Assembly (NCBI RefSeq): GCF_001293645.1
Contig: NZ_LBMD01000010.1
Coordinates: 140,348-204,347 of the forward strand
DNA length: 64,000 bases
Source of the DNA: Bacillus sp. CHD6a
GTDB taxonomy: Bacteria > Bacillota > Bacilli > Bacillales > Bacillaceae_I
Reading direction: 5' to 3'
Below the pieces are notes generated by a model, which had not been told where the DNA came from, did not search any database, and was given only the letters and a program-made list of their open reading frames with translations. This document shows positions 1 to 8,491 of the stretch, one piece after another; the first letter of the stretch is position 1, and each line of letters begins with the position of its first letter. Position numbers and translations under genes: made by a program.

Positions 1-161
1 TAACAGCCAAGAAACTATTCATGCACCGTAACAGTCTCCAATACCGAATCGATAAATTTATAGAACGGACAGGCATAGACATCAAAAACTTCCAAGGCGC
101 TATGGCCGCCTATCTAGCAATCATTATCATCGAAAGTAGTGCGTTTCAATTCAAAATCTAG
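1..161 (+). CDS. PucR-family transcriptional regulator, C-terminal fragment (partial)
   Basis: The third frame is open from the window edge to a TAG at 159-161 and encodes 52 residues. The segment LFMHRNSLQYRIDKF followed by FQGAMAAYLA matches the C-terminal helix-turn-helix of PucR/CdaR-type regulators. The N-terminus lies outside the window. In B. subtilis a regulator of this family (YxkF) sits beside msmX, and here the fragment also precedes msmX, which supports the call. The regulated genes cannot be told from this fragment. Confidence 0.75.
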   Translation, partial: TAKKLFMHRNSLQYRIDKFIERTGIDIKNFQGAMAAYLAIIIIESSAFQFKI

Positions 162-270
162 TTGATTCAAGTGGTAGGCGCGCAGACTCCCGCACGATAG
201 AGGGACATGATAGAAACCAACGGAGGAGAGTACTGAAATACTGATTTCAAAAAGTACTTGGTGACTTCTA

Positions 271-394
271 GCTGGTGATTGGAGCAAAAGGCGAAGACTC
301 CTTGAAAATGCTATACTTTGTTTCGCTGCCCAAGCCTTCCTTGTCCTGAGGGAGGTAGCGCTAGGTGGAGACCCCACAGGCGTAGCGAGACCAC
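271..394 (+). repeat. Bacillaceae GC-rich repeat, long variant, 3' end missing
   Basis: It begins with GCTGGTGATTGGAGC, followed by the GCAAAAGGCGAAGACTCC block and an extra segment (GAAAATGCTA...GCCTTCCTTGTCC) absent from the short copies. It continues to GCTAGGTGGAGACCCC and stops before the usual GAAATCAACAGC end. It is linked to the next copy by a CCACTTAAAAACTGATAT spacer that recurs between other copies in the window. Confidence 0.8.
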
Positions 395-431
395 TTAAAA
401 ACTGATATCGTAAAGTTTTTTACGAATCCTA

Positions 432-560
432 GCTGTGGATTGGAGCAAAAGGCGAAGACTCCTGAGGGAGCTAGCGCTAGGTGGAGACCCCGCAGGCGTA
501 GCCGAGGAGGCTCCAGCAGTGCCCCTAGGAAAGCGAAGCCTTTTGCGGAAATCAACAGCG
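432..560 (+). repeat. Bacillaceae GC-rich repeat, full short form
   Basis: This 129-bp copy has inverted ends (GCTGTGGATT and AATCAACAGC) and an inner inverted pair GCAAAAGGC / GCCTTTTGC, so the whole unit can fold into one long imperfect hairpin. Open frames called across it (435-767 and others) are by-products of its GC-rich sequence. Confidence 0.85.
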
Positions 561-591
561 GTGTTTAAGAGAAAAATAAAACCATGTGCTT

Positions 592-669
592 TTCAGTGGC
601 CTGGCATTGCCGAGGAGGCTCCAGCAGCGTCCCCAGGAAAGCGAAGCCATTTGCGGAAATCAACAGCGG
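592..669 (+). repeat. Bacillaceae GC-rich repeat, 5'-truncated copy
   Basis: After the linker TTTTCAGTGGC the copy resumes at GCCGAGGAGGCTCCAGCAGC and runs to GGAAATCAACAGCG. The left half is missing. It completes the 271-669 cluster between the regulator fragment and msmX. The remaining bases to 884 hold a hairpin and a cre-like site, described separately. Confidence 0.8.
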
Positions 670-772
670 CGGTAAACCAAAGAGTGGACTTTTTCAAGGG
701 CTTCCAACGGAGAAAGGGACTAACGGACCGCGAGGAAAGGATACCAACCGTTCTCCACCACCTCTAAGTAAC

Positions 773-805
773 GTTGCACAAAGACGTTGCTTTTTTTTGT
801 GCAAC
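773..805 (+). other. Hairpin upstream of msmX
   Basis: GTTGCACAAA (773-782) and TTTGTGCAAC (796-805) are exact 10-base inverted repeats around a 13-base loop that ends in a T run. A competing fold pairs AACGT/ACGTT just before the T8 run and would resemble a weak terminator. Either form could end transcription arriving from upstream. Confidence 0.45.
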
Positions 806-854
806 TTGTACATTTACGAAATGTATGCGTTTTCGGTAAACTAATAACAGATTA

Positions 855-868
855 AGAAAACGATTTCA
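855..868 (+). promoter_or_regulatory. cre-like site (CcpA) before msmX
   Basis: The sequence AGAAAACGATTTCA fits the catabolite response element consensus TGWAANCGNTNWCA at 13 of 14 positions; only the first base differs. It lies directly upstream of the GGGGG ribosome binding site, where bound CcpA would block transcription. Carbon control suits a shared sugar-importer ATPase, but binding is inferred. Confidence 0.4.
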
Positions 869-883
869 TAGGGGGAAACAAAC

Positions 884-1987
884 ATGGCAGAATTACAACT
901 TGACCATATCTACAAAGTATATGAAGGCGACGTAACAGCAGTTAAAGACTTCAACCTACACATCAAAGATAAAGAATTTATCGTATTCGTAGGTCCATCA
1001 GGTTGCGGTAAATCCACAACTCTACGTATGATTGCAGGGCTTGAGGAAATTTCAAAAGGTGACTTCGTAATCGATGGCAAAAGAATGAACGACGTTGCAC
1101 CAAAAGACCGCGACATCGCAATGGTATTCCAAAACTATGCCCTATATCCACACATGAATGTATATGACAACATGGCATTCGGATTAAAATTACGTAAGTT
1201 CCCTAAAGAAGAGATTGACCGCCGCGTAAAAGAAGCTGCAGCAATCCTTGGCTTGGAACAATACCTTGACCGAAAACCAAAAGCATTATCCGGAGGTCAG
1301 CGTCAGCGTGTAGCATTAGGTCGTGCAATCGTCCGTGATGCAAAAGTATTCTTAATGGATGAGCCGTTATCCAATCTTGATGCAAAACTACGTGTAGCGA
1401 TGCGCGCAGAAATCTCTAAGCTTCACCAACGCCTTCAAACGACAACAATCTATGTAACGCATGACCAAACTGAAGCGATGACAATGGCAACACGCCTTGT
1501 TGTAATGAAAGATGGGATCATCCAGCAAGTTGGTTCACCAAAAGAAGTTTACGAAAACCCTGAAAACGTATTCGTAGGCGGATTCATTGGTTCTCCTGCC
1601 ATGAACTTCTTCAACGGTAAACTTGAAGATGGAACATTCCTAATCGGTGAACAAAAAATTGTTGTACCAGAAGGAAAAATGAAAGTTCTACGTGACCAAG
1701 GCTATGTAGGAAAAGAAATCATTCTTGGAATTCGTCCAGAAGATATCCACGATGAGCCAGTTTTCATTGAATCATCTGTTGGAACAACCATTACAGCTGT
1801 TATTGAAGTATCTGAGCTTCTTGGTGCCGAATCTATGCTATATTCTCAAATTAACGGTCAAGATTTCGTAGCACGTGTTGATTCCCGTACAGACGTGAAG
1901 CCTCAACAAAAGCTTCAACTTGCGTTAGACATGAACAAATGCCACTTCTTCGACATTGAAACAGAATCTCGTGTACGTTCTAAATAA
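884..1987 (+). CDS. msmX: Carbohydrate ABC importer ATPase, MsmX/UgpC type
   Basis: This 367-residue ATPase energises sugar ABC importers at the inner face of the membrane. Walker A GPSGCGKSTT is near residue 38, the signature LSGGQRQRVALGRA near 134, Walker B VFLMDEPLSNLD near 156 and the switch His in THDQTEAM near 191. A C-terminal regulatory TOBE/MalK-like domain covers about residues 235-367, with GIRPEDI at its start. Length and layout fit MsmX of B. subtilis (about 365 residues), which serves several different sugar importers. No permease or binding-protein gene lies beside it, as expected for a shared subunit. The start follows an AGGGGG ribosome binding site. Confidence 0.9.
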   Translation: MAELQLDHIYKVYEGDVTAVKDFNLHIKDKEFIVFVGPSGCGKSTTLRMIAGLEEISKGDFVIDGKRMNDVAPKDRDIAMVFQNYALYPHMNVYDNMAFGLKLRKFPKEEIDRRVKEAAAILGLEQYLDRKPKALSGGQRQRVALGRAIVRDAKVFLMDEPLSNLDAKLRVAMRAEISKLHQRLQTTTIYVTHDQTEAMTMATRLVVMKDGIIQQVGSPKEVYENPENVFVGGFIGSPAMNFFNGKLEDGTFLIGEQKIVVPEGKMKVLRDQGYVGKEIILGIRPEDIHDEPVFIESSVGTTITAVIEVSELLGAESMLYSQINGQDFVARVDSRTDVKPQQKLQLALDMNKCHFFDIETESRVRSK

Positions 1988-1998
1988 TACTTTTCGAA

Positions 1999-2026
1999 AA
2001 CAGGTCCTAACCGACCTGTTTTTTTA
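1999..2026 (+). terminator. Terminator of msmX
   Basis: AACAGGTC and GACCTGTT form an 8-bp stem around CTAACC, followed by TTTTTATT. It starts 11 bases after the msmX stop. Confidence 0.85.
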
Positions 2027-2266
2027 TTCTTGTATAGATATGATATGCTCTTTTTGACAAACGGGGCAATGCAACAAATGTAAGCATACATGATTTTCCA
2101 AACTCTTTAAATCTCCATCCACCATCTTCAACAAGTTTATTTCCATATACGCACTATAGTCATCCAAATAATCTGTGACCTTCCCCATATCTACAACCAT
2201 GCTGCCACAGGACGCGCAATTGCCTTGATAATCTTCCAACCCATTACATAGCGGACAAATCTCCAT
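2024..2266 (-). CDS. Small zinc-ribbon protein, function unknown
   Basis: An 80-residue protein with three CxxC knuckles: CPLCNG near residue 4, CASCG near 19 and CPVCQ near 68. These are probable zinc-binding pairs at both ends. The middle is acidic and probably helical. The start at 2266 was chosen because AATGGAGGGG lies just upstream of that ATG; an upstream in-frame ATG at 2290 has no such site. It is monocistronic and convergent with msmX. I do not recognise a named family beyond zinc ribbon. Confidence 0.6.
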   Translation of the reverse strand: MEICPLCNGLEDYQGNCASCGSMVVDMGKVTDYLDDYSAYMEINLLKMVDGDLKSLENHVCLHLLHCPVCQKEHIISIQE

Positions 2267-2432
2267 AAAAGCCCCTCCATTTCCTTGCATTTTCTGCTTT
2301 TCATTAATTTTTACATCTTATCTTCAAATATGCCTGAATACTGAAATAGAAAAAATCCATAAATTACCTAAAAATAAATGGATAAAGATATTATGAAATT
2401 CCTATAATACAAGTAACAACTTATCAATCAAT

Positions 2433-2492
2433 GGACCAAGCCTAGACGGCAGCAGAGACCTCTGCACTTACTGGTGCAATCCCAGTTGGTCC
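2433..2492 (+). ncRNA. Structured leader upstream of the spore protein gene
   Basis: GGACCAA (2433-2439) pairs exactly with TTGGTCC (2486-2492). Inside are GCAGA/TCTGC (2452-2456 with 2461-2465) and mutually exclusive alternatives TGCAC/GTGCA (2463-2467 with 2474-2478) and ACTGG/CCAGT (2470-2474 with 2482-2486). It ends 35 bases before the spore protein start. I do not recognise it as a named RNA family. Confidence 0.4.
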
Positions 2493-2527
2493 AGCCAAAA
2501 CTATATTACGAGGAGATGAATCACATC

Positions 2528-2728
2528 ATGGCAAGCAGAAACAATTCGTCTAATCAATTAGTAGCACCTGGAGCTCAAGCAGCTATCGACCAAATGAAGT
2601 ACGAAATCGCAACTGAGTTTGGTGTAAATCTTGGTCCAGAAACAACTGCTCGCGCTAACGGATCTGTTGGTGGAGAAATCACTAAGCGTCTAGTTCAAAT
2701 GGCTGAGCAATCCCTAGGCGGAAGATAA
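2528..2728 (+). CDS. Alpha/beta-type small acid-soluble spore protein
   Basis: This 66-residue protein belongs to the SspA/SspB/SspC/SspD family that coats and protects DNA in dormant spores. The signature [11 protein letters not shown] near residue 28, with the germination-protease (GPR) cleavage site in it, and the second motif [11 protein letters not shown] near 47 are both present. An upstream extension in the same frame was rejected because the GAGGAG ribosome binding site fits only the ATG at 2528. Expression in the forespore under sigma G is expected from the family; I could not identify the promoter with certainty. A structured leader precedes it. Confidence 0.93.
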   Translation: MASRNNSSNQLVAPGAQAAIDQMKYEIATEFGVNLGPETTARANGSVGGEITKRLVQMAEQSLGGR

Positions 2729-2771
2729 GTTTTCGTTTTAAGTAGCAACATAATTTTATATGTATGGCTTG

Positions 2772-2806
2772 AGGCACCTCAGTATTGGGGTGCCTTGCTT
2801 ATTTTT
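2772..2806 (+). terminator. Terminator of the spore protein gene
   Basis: AGGCACC and GGTGCCT form a 7-bp stem, followed by TGCTTATTTTT. It lies 43 bases after the stop codon. Confidence 0.85.
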
Positions 2807-2870
2807 GGCTATTAGAACCACTCTAAGTTAAAATATCAGTAAAATAAGAATATGAAGGTGTGGATAGCGG

Positions 2871-3947
2871 TTGAATATTGTTCTAGTTGGTGGAGGCCAC
2901 GCCCATTTAAAATGTTTATTAGATATAAAAATGCACAAGTCTCCTAATCAGAACGTTGTATTAATATCACCTGATCGGTATCAATATTACTCTGGTATGT
3001 TCTCAGGTTATTCGGAAGGCTTGTACCCCATGGATGAAATAAGAATTGATATTAAAAACATGGCTGAAAAAGCAGGCGTAACATTTATAGAAGATAAAGT
3101 TACGGAGGTTTCTGTTTCTGATAAAACACTTCATACAAAGGCAGGGACCAAAATTTCTTACAGTGTGGCCTCATTTGATACGGGCTCACTCATAAAGGGA
3201 CCACCCTCTTTTAAGGAATATCTTGTTCCAATCAAGCCAAATTACCTTTTTGCAGACAATCTTAAGGAATACCGAGATGTTAAATATCCCGTAGTTGTCG
3301 GGGGCGGAGCTTCTGGGATAGAAATTGCTTTAGCCATTACTGCTTGGAGGAAGAAAAACGGCTTTCCTACTAACGTTTCGCTGATTACTTCCTCTAAGCT
3401 GTTGCCCTCTTCCTCCAGCAAAGCCTCCACCTTAATAAGAGAAATTGCTTTAAGAAAAGAACTTTCCATAATCGAGGATGATAATGTAGCGGAAATGGAT
3501 GGGAGTTATGTAATAACACAAAAAGGAAGAAGCCTCCCTCACTCCCGAGTGCTGTGGTTGACTGGTCCAAGTTCTAGTGGCATCTTTAAGAATAATTCGC
3601 TTCCTTGTGACCAAAATGGCTTCCTGTTAACGGAGAAGACCCTTCAAGCTAAAGGGTTGCCGTTTATTTTTGGAGCAGGTGATTGTATAACGATAGAAGC
3701 GTTTCCTGACCTTCCTAAAAACGGGGTTTATGCAGTAAGGCAAGCTGAGTTGCTTTGGAAAAACATCACAAGCTACTTAAATGGAGAAGAATGTTCTACA
3801 TTCACTCCTCAACGTCATTTTCTATCGTTACTATCAACAGGAGATAAAGAAGCCTTACTCCAATACGGATGCTTTAGCGCTCACAACAAGCTTGCATGGA
3901 AGCTTAAAAATAGGATTGATACAGACTATATGAAAAAGTTTAAATAA
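2871..3947 (+). CDS. FAD/NAD(P)-binding oxidoreductase
   Basis: A 358-residue pyridine nucleotide-disulfide-type flavoprotein. The N-terminal FAD-binding motif VLVGGGHAHL (residues 4-13) and a second Rossmann motif VVVGGGASGIEIA near residue 142 bracket the two nucleotide-binding domains, and FGAGDC near 271 is the usual C-terminal FAD contact. The GGGHAH start resembles the oxidoreductase domain fused to SelD in other bacteria and to type II NADH dehydrogenases. No redox-active CxxC pair is visible, so electrons probably go to a quinone or small acceptor. The start is TTG with a weak site upstream. It stands alone. Confidence 0.7.
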   Translation: MNIVLVGGGHAHLKCLLDIKMHKSPNQNVVLISPDRYQYYSGMFSGYSEGLYPMDEIRIDIKNMAEKAGVTFIEDKVTEVSVSDKTLHTKAGTKISYSVASFDTGSLIKGPPSFKEYLVPIKPNYLFADNLKEYRDVKYPVVVGGGASGIEIALAITAWRKKNGFPTNVSLITSSKLLPSSSSKASTLIREIALRKELSIIEDDNVAEMDGSYVITQKGRSLPHSRVLWLTGPSSSGIFKNNSLPCDQNGFLLTEKTLQAKGLPFIFGAGDCITIEAFPDLPKNGVYAVRQAELLWKNITSYLNGEECSTFTPQRHFLSLLSTGDKEALLQYGCFSAHNKLAWKLKNRIDTDYMKKFK

Positions 3948-3950
3948 TAA

Positions 3951-3986
3951 AATCCCCGTCACTTAAAAAAGTAACGGGGATTCTTT
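3951..3986. terminator. Bidirectional terminator between oxidoreductase and tcyC
   Basis: AATCCCCGT (3951-3959) and ACGGGGATT (3974-3982) pair, with A-rich sequence on the left and TTCTTTGTT on the right. It can end transcription from both convergent genes. Confidence 0.8.
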
Positions 3987-3992
3987 GTTCCA

Positions 3993-4736
3993 TTAAACTC
4001 CACTTTCTATCATTCGCAGGAATTGCTTTGTTCTATCTGTCTTTGGGTTCTCGAATATTTCAATAGGAGTCCCTTTTTCTACAATTTTTCCATCATCCAT
4101 GAAAATCACTTCATCAGCCACTTCCTTGGCAAACTTCATTTCATGGGTAACTACCACCATTGTCATCCCTTCTTGTGCCAGTTCCTTCATTACTCTTAGC
4201 ACTTCACCGACAAGTTCGGGATCTAATGCGGAAGTAGGTTCATCAAATAGCATCACTTTCGGTTCCATAGCTAGTGCACGGGCTATTCCTACACGTTGTT
4301 GCTGACCACCGGAAAGCTGAAAAGGATAAAAGTCCAGTTTATCTCCAAGCCCTACTTTATCAAGTAGTCTTTTGGCGCGTTCTTCCACCTTTGATTTTGC
4401 TTCTTTTTTCACTGTTATTGGACCTTCCATGACATTCTGAAGTGCCGTCATGTGGGGAAATAGATTGTAATTTTGAAATACCATTCCTGTTAGCCTTCTA
4501 AAACTGGCAATCTTATTTGATGACACCTTTTCGGAGAAATCAAGCGATTGGTGATCAATTTCCACCTTACCAGAAGTAGGAGTTTCCAAAATATTTAAGC
4601 ACCGCAGGAGGGTGGTTTTCCCTGAACCAGATGGCCCGATTACCACTACCACCTTCCCCTGCTCCACATTTAACTCTATACCCTTTAAAACTTCTAACTC
4701 TCCAAATTGCTTGTATAAGCTCTGTACTGAAATCAT
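3993..4736 (-). CDS. tcyC: Cystine ABC importer ATPase
   Basis: A 247-residue polar amino-acid ABC ATPase. Walker [12 protein letters not shown] is near residue 36, the signature [15 protein letters not shown] near 140 and Walker [13 protein letters not shown] near 163, followed by the H-loop THEMKFA. It is the third gene of a binding protein-permease-ATPase operon. The start at 4736 has AAGGAG seven bases upstream; a longer frame to 4790 would run back towards the permease gene. The cystine assignment comes from the binding protein, not from the ATPase itself. Confidence 0.85.
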   Translation of the reverse strand: MISVQSLYKQFGELEVLKGIELNVEQGKVVVVIGPSGSGKTTLLRCLNILETPTSGKVEIDHQSLDFSEKVSSNKIASFRRLTGMVFQNYNLFPHMTALQNVMEGPITVKKEAKSKVEERAKRLLDKVGLGDKLDFYPFQLSGGQQQRVGIARALAMEPKVMLFDEPTSALDPELVGEVLRVMKELAQEGMTMVVVTHEMKFAKEVADEVIFMDDGKIVEKGTPIEIFENPKTDRTKQFLRMIESGV

Positions 4737-4776
4737 ATCTTGAGCTCCTTTATCAATGGCTGTTTTCGTAATACAA

Positions 4777-5478
4777 TCATTTCGCAACATACCTGTCCAA
4801 ACGATGTTCTACTCTTCCTTGAACAAGAGATAAGCAAAAACAGATCACCCAGTAGATGGCTCCTGCTTGTGCATATAGCAACAAGAATTCATAGTTGGTT
4901 GCAGCAATTTGTTGTGCTACCCTAAACATCTCTGTTACAAGAATCAAGGAAGCAAGAGAGGTATCCTTCACCAAACTAATGAATGAATTGGACAATGGCG
5001 GAATAGAAACTCGTGCCGCCTGGGGTAGAATAATTCTTCTCAGAGCTTGAGGATAACTCATCCCCATGGAATAAGCCGCTTCCCATTGTCCTTTTGGCGT
5101 TGAAAGAATTGCTGCTCGGATTATTTCCGATGCATATGCCCCAACATTTAAGGAAAACGCAATAACTGCTGCAGGAAATGAATCAATGGTAACCCCTATG
5201 GAAGGCAATCCATAGAAAATAATAAATAATTGCACTAAAAGAGGGGTTCCTCGAATAATCGATACGTAGATCCTAGCTACAATTTGTAATGGTTTAATAG
5301 GAGAAATACGTGCCAAAGCCGTTAAAATAGCAATCATCAGTCCAAAACTGAATGAAAGTAGCGTCAAAGGGATGGTATTAGACAAAGCTCCCTTCAACAA
5401 AGGAAGAAGGGAGCTTTGTGCGATTGTCATCCATCTATCTAAACGTTCTGGATCTGTCAGGATACTAGTTAAGTACAT
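4777..5478 (-). CDS. tcyB: Cystine ABC importer permease
   Basis: A 233-residue inner-membrane permease of the HisM/GlnP type. It has about five membrane spans, starting at [19 protein letters not shown], and the EAA loop [21 protein letters not shown] near residue 145 that docks on the ATPase. The chosen ATG at 5478 lies inside the end of tcyA, giving a 14-base overlap that implies translational coupling; GGTG just upstream serves as a weak site. One permease gene suggests a homodimer. Confidence 0.85.
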   Translation of the reverse strand: MYLTSILTDPERLDRWMTIAQSSLLPLLKGALSNTIPLTLLSFSFGLMIAILTALARISPIKPLQIVARIYVSIIRGTPLLVQLFIIFYGLPSIGVTIDSFPAAVIAFSLNVGAYASEIIRAAILSTPKGQWEAAYSMGMSYPQALRRIILPQAARVSIPPLSNSFISLVKDTSLASLILVTEMFRVAQQIAATNYEFLLLYAQAGAIYWVICFCLSLVQGRVEHRLDRYVAK

Positions 5479-6283
5479 TTTCACCAAACCATTTCTCGGA
5501 AATTTCTTCATACGTTCCATCTTCAATAATTTCAGCCAAAGCTTTGTTTACAGCATCGACCAATTCGTCACTGCCTTTTCGGAACATCATACCACTTTGT
5601 GCTGCATCTTCTGATTCATCAACAATTTTTATTGCTGCATTTGGGCGATTTTTTTGGAAATCAAGAACAGATAATTTATCATTGATTGTAACATCAACAC
5701 GGTTCGAGTTAATTAATTCAATCGCTTGGTTAAACCCTTCTATCCCTTCTATTTCCGCTTTATATTCTCGAGCGATATCGGCATAGTTGCTTGTTAGAGA
5801 TTGTGCTGATTTTTTACCTTCGATGTCTTCAAAGCTTTTAATTTCTTCATTATCTTCTTTTGTTACAAGAACTGCAGCTGATGTAATATAGTGGTCGGAG
5901 AAATCATATTTCTCTAAGCGATCTTCACGAATACCCACTTGGTTGGCAATCATATCAAAACGCTTTGAATCAAGACCAGCAAACATCGCATCCCATTGCG
6001 TTTCCATGAACTTTACTTCTACACCCATTTTTTCAGCAATTGCTTCTGCAATTTCTACATCAAAGCCTGTCAACTTTCCAGACTCATCATGGAATGTGAA
6101 TGGAGGATACGTTCCTTCCGTTCCAACTAGAAGTTCCCCTTCTTCTTCCACCTTGCTTAGAAGATTGTCCGTTTCCTCTTTCGGAGCTTCTCCTGTTGCA
6201 CCATTATTATTTGTTGTACCACATGCAGCTAACACTACTGCAGATAGTAAAAGTATTGTGAATATAGATAATATTTTCTTCAT
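5465..6283 (-). CDS. tcyA: Cystine-binding lipoprotein of the ABC importer
   Basis: A 272-residue extracellular solute-binding protein. A signal peptide ends in a lipobox at LAAC (Cys20), followed by a flexible Gly/Asn linker. The amino-acid-binding fold starts with LLVGTEGTYPPFTFHD, and ETQWDAMFAGLDSKRFD and SAQSLTSNYA follow. These segments closely resemble B. subtilis TcyA (YckK) as I remember it, and the gene order tcyA-tcyB-tcyC is the same. Expression should depend on sulfur supply, but I see no S-box or T-box upstream, only a sigma A-type promoter. Confidence 0.87.
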   Translation of the reverse strand: MKKILSIFTILLLSAVVLAACGTTNNNGATGEAPKEETDNLLSKVEEEGELLVGTEGTYPPFTFHDESGKLTGFDVEIAEAIAEKMGVEVKFMETQWDAMFAGLDSKRFDMIANQVGIREDRLEKYDFSDHYITSAAVLVTKEDNEEIKSFEDIEGKKSAQSLTSNYADIAREYKAEIEGIEGFNQAIELINSNRVDVTINDKLSVLDFQKNRPNAAIKIVDESEDAAQSGMMFRKGSDELVDAVNKALAEIIEDGTYEEISEKWFGENVLN

Positions 6284-6337
6284 TCCGTTAAACCCCCAGT
6301 ATTCTTATATGAATTAATTTTTATAGCAACATACTGT

Positions 6338-6366
6338 ATAGTATAAGAAGTCTTGAAGCTTGTCAA
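6338..6366 (-). promoter_or_regulatory. Promoter of tcyABC
   Basis: On the minus strand TTGACA (6366-6361) and TACTAT (6343-6338) are separated by exactly 17 bases. The -10 box lies 55 bases upstream of the tcyA start. This is a strong sigma A match. Confidence 0.75.
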
Positions 6367-6402
6367 AGACTTTGTTTTCCTTTTTATTTTTTCCCAATAT
6401 CC

Positions 6403-6446
6403 GTAAAAATAACAAAAAGGCTACGAGGGTAATTTCCCCCATAGCC
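6403..6446 (-). terminator. Terminator of bmrCD
   Basis: On the minus strand GGCTATGGGGG pairs with CCCTCGTAGCC across AAATTA (6419-6446), followed by TTTTTGTTATTTTTA. It begins 8 bases after the bmrD stop. Confidence 0.85.
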
Positions 6447-6454
6447 AAATGATC

Positions 6455-8491
6455 TTAGACAGCAAGGTCCTTGCTACCCTGCTGTAATTCGTACATCTGA
6501 TAATATTTTCCTTTTCTCTCCATCAGTTCAAAATGATTCCCTCGCTCTACTATTTCTCCTCGGTCCAGAACAAGAATTTGGTCTGCGTTCTTAATAGTAG
6601 AAAGTCGGTGGGCAATGATGAAAGTTGTTCTTCCTTTCTTCAAGACCTCCAATGCCTGCTGAATGACCGCTTCTGTTTCTGTATCAATACTTGCTGTCGC
6701 TTCATCAAGAATTAAGATGGCCGGGTCGAATGCCAACGCACGTGCGAAGGAAATCAATTGACGTTGTCCAGAAGATAGAGTACTCCCTTTTTCAATAACT
6801 GGCTCCTCTAGCCCTTTTGGTAATGCATCGATAAAGTCCATTGCCCCTACATCTTCAAGCGCCTTTTTCACGCGATCAACAGAAATAGTTGGATCGTCTA
6901 GGCTTACATTGGAGGAAATGGTACCGGTAAACAAGAATGGATCTTGAAGTACAATTCCCATGTGCTGCCTGATTGCCTGTTTTGGAAGCTCCTGAATGTT
7001 TTCCCCATCAATAATGATCTTACCTTTTTCAATATCATAAAAACGAAACAAAAGATTCATGATGGAGCTTTTACCTGATCCAGTATGACCGACCAATGCC
7101 ACCGTCTCGCCTTTTGAAGCTGTAAAGGAGATATCCTTTAATACATATTCATTTTCCTTGTAGCCAAACCATACAGACTCGAAGGAGACATTTCCTTCGT
7201 AGCGTGGATGTTTTACGTCGGATACTTGAATTCCCGCTTCGTCCATCAATTCAAACACACGGACCGCAGACACACGTGCCTGTTCAAGATTTGCCAATTG
7301 ATTCACCATCCCGGTAATCGGACCGAACATTCTACCTAAGTAGTCGACAAAAGCATAAAGCACTCCTAAGGAAACGACAGTGCCAATACCTAATGAAGCA
7401 CCCCCGAAATACCAAATCACCACGACAAATGAAATATTTCTAAGTACTCCAACAAGATTATGAGAGGTTAAAGCATTCAGGCTTAACAGTTTATTCTGGA
7501 AAGTGAAATGCTGTTCATTCCATCCCTCGAACTCTTCTGTTGCTTTCTTTTGACGTCTAAAAGCTTGAATAATGGTCATTCCTTGAATAGATTCATTGAT
7601 ATTACCGTTAATATCACTAAGAAGTGCGCGGATCTTGTGGTTATAAACGGACGCATACTTTCGATAAAAGATAAACCAGACAATAAGAATTGGAATTAAA
7701 GTCAAGCAAATTAACGCCAATCTTACGTCAAGTAAAAATAAAGCAATATAAATACCCGTTATATAAATCAGCCCTGAAAAGAAAGTCGCAAGAACTGTTA
7801 CATATAACTCCTTAATCGTTTCTGTGTCATTAGTGATTCTTGATACTACTTTCCCAGCAGGAAGATGATCAAAATACTGTATCGGTAATTTCTGTATCTG
7901 CCCGAACACATCCTCCCTCATTTTTTGAATGATGCGGTTGGCAGATGTCTGAAGGTAATAACTTTGCCCGTATTGAAAGAAAGAGGCCAATACAAGTAAA
8001 CCAAAGTATATTCCTACAAGATAGATGATATATTTCACTTCTGGCTGATAAAAGCTTATCAATTCCCTATTTGTCAACCTTTGAGCAGGGTAGCTTTGCG
8101 CCTCTTCTCCTCTTTTAATGGTTACTTCTCCATTTTTAGCAGATCTTTCTCCATCAAAGCTGATGTCAGATACCAGGAAATAATATTCTCTTCCCACTTG
8201 AAGAATCCTCGCCTTGTTTTCACGGGTCGCAGCCACTGCTTCCCTATCTTCTCTTCCATAGTACTTCCCTTGAAAATATACTCGATTTTCTCCATCTTGC
8301 TCTGTTTCAATCCAAGCTTTTTCAATTCCAAGAATGTGATTGTCAATCATCCTTTTTGCGATAAAAGGACCTGTCAACTCAGCTGCAACCGCAACAGACA
8401 GCATCAACAATGCAATAATAATGACTTTCTTTTGCGTTAGCGCATATTGAAACAGGCGTTTGCCTGATCTTATTTTTTTCATTTCATTCAT
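6455..8491 (-). CDS. bmrD: Heterodimeric multidrug ABC exporter, BmrD subunit
   Basis: A 678-residue half-transporter with an N-terminal six-span membrane domain and a C-terminal ATPase. Between spans 1 and 2 there is a hydrophilic insert of about 100 residues (roughly 55-155), the extracellular domain that marks BmrD (YheH, about 673 residues in B. subtilis). Walker A is GHTGSGKSS near residue 470. Walker B LILDEATASID keeps the catalytic glutamate, so this subunit carries the intact ATP site. It overlaps bmrC by ATGA, with AAGGAGG upstream. The pair exports structurally varied drugs in B. subtilis. Confidence 0.9.
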   Translation of the reverse strand: MNEMKKIRSGKRLFQYALTQKKVIIIALLMLSVAVAAELTGPFIAKRMIDNHILGIEKAWIETEQDGENRVYFQGKYYGREDREAVAATRENKARILQVGREYYFLVSDISFDGERSAKNGEVTIKRGEEAQSYPAQRLTNRELISFYQPEVKYIIYLVGIYFGLLVLASFFQYGQSYYLQTSANRIIQKMREDVFGQIQKLPIQYFDHLPAGKVVSRITNDTETIKELYVTVLATFFSGLIYITGIYIALFLLDVRLALICLTLIPILIVWFIFYRKYASVYNHKIRALLSDINGNINESIQGMTIIQAFRRQKKATEEFEGWNEQHFTFQNKLLSLNALTSHNLVGVLRNISFVVVIWYFGGASLGIGTVVSLGVLYAFVDYLGRMFGPITGMVNQLANLEQARVSAVRVFELMDEAGIQVSDVKHPRYEGNVSFESVWFGYKENEYVLKDISFTASKGETVALVGHTGSGKSSIMNLLFRFYDIEKGKIIIDGENIQELPKQAIRQHMGIVLQDPFLFTGTISSNVSLDDPTISVDRVKKALEDVGAMDFIDALPKGLEEPVIEKGSTLSSGQRQLISFARALAFDPAILILDEATASIDTETEAVIQQALEVLKKGRTTFIIAHRLSTIKNADQILVLDRGEIVERGNHFELMERKGKYYQMYELQQGSKDLAV

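Noticed and set aside
435..844. Open frames of 110 and 86 codons upstream of msmX
   Set aside because: They cover GC-rich repeat copies, which lack stops in several frames, and have no ribosome binding sites.
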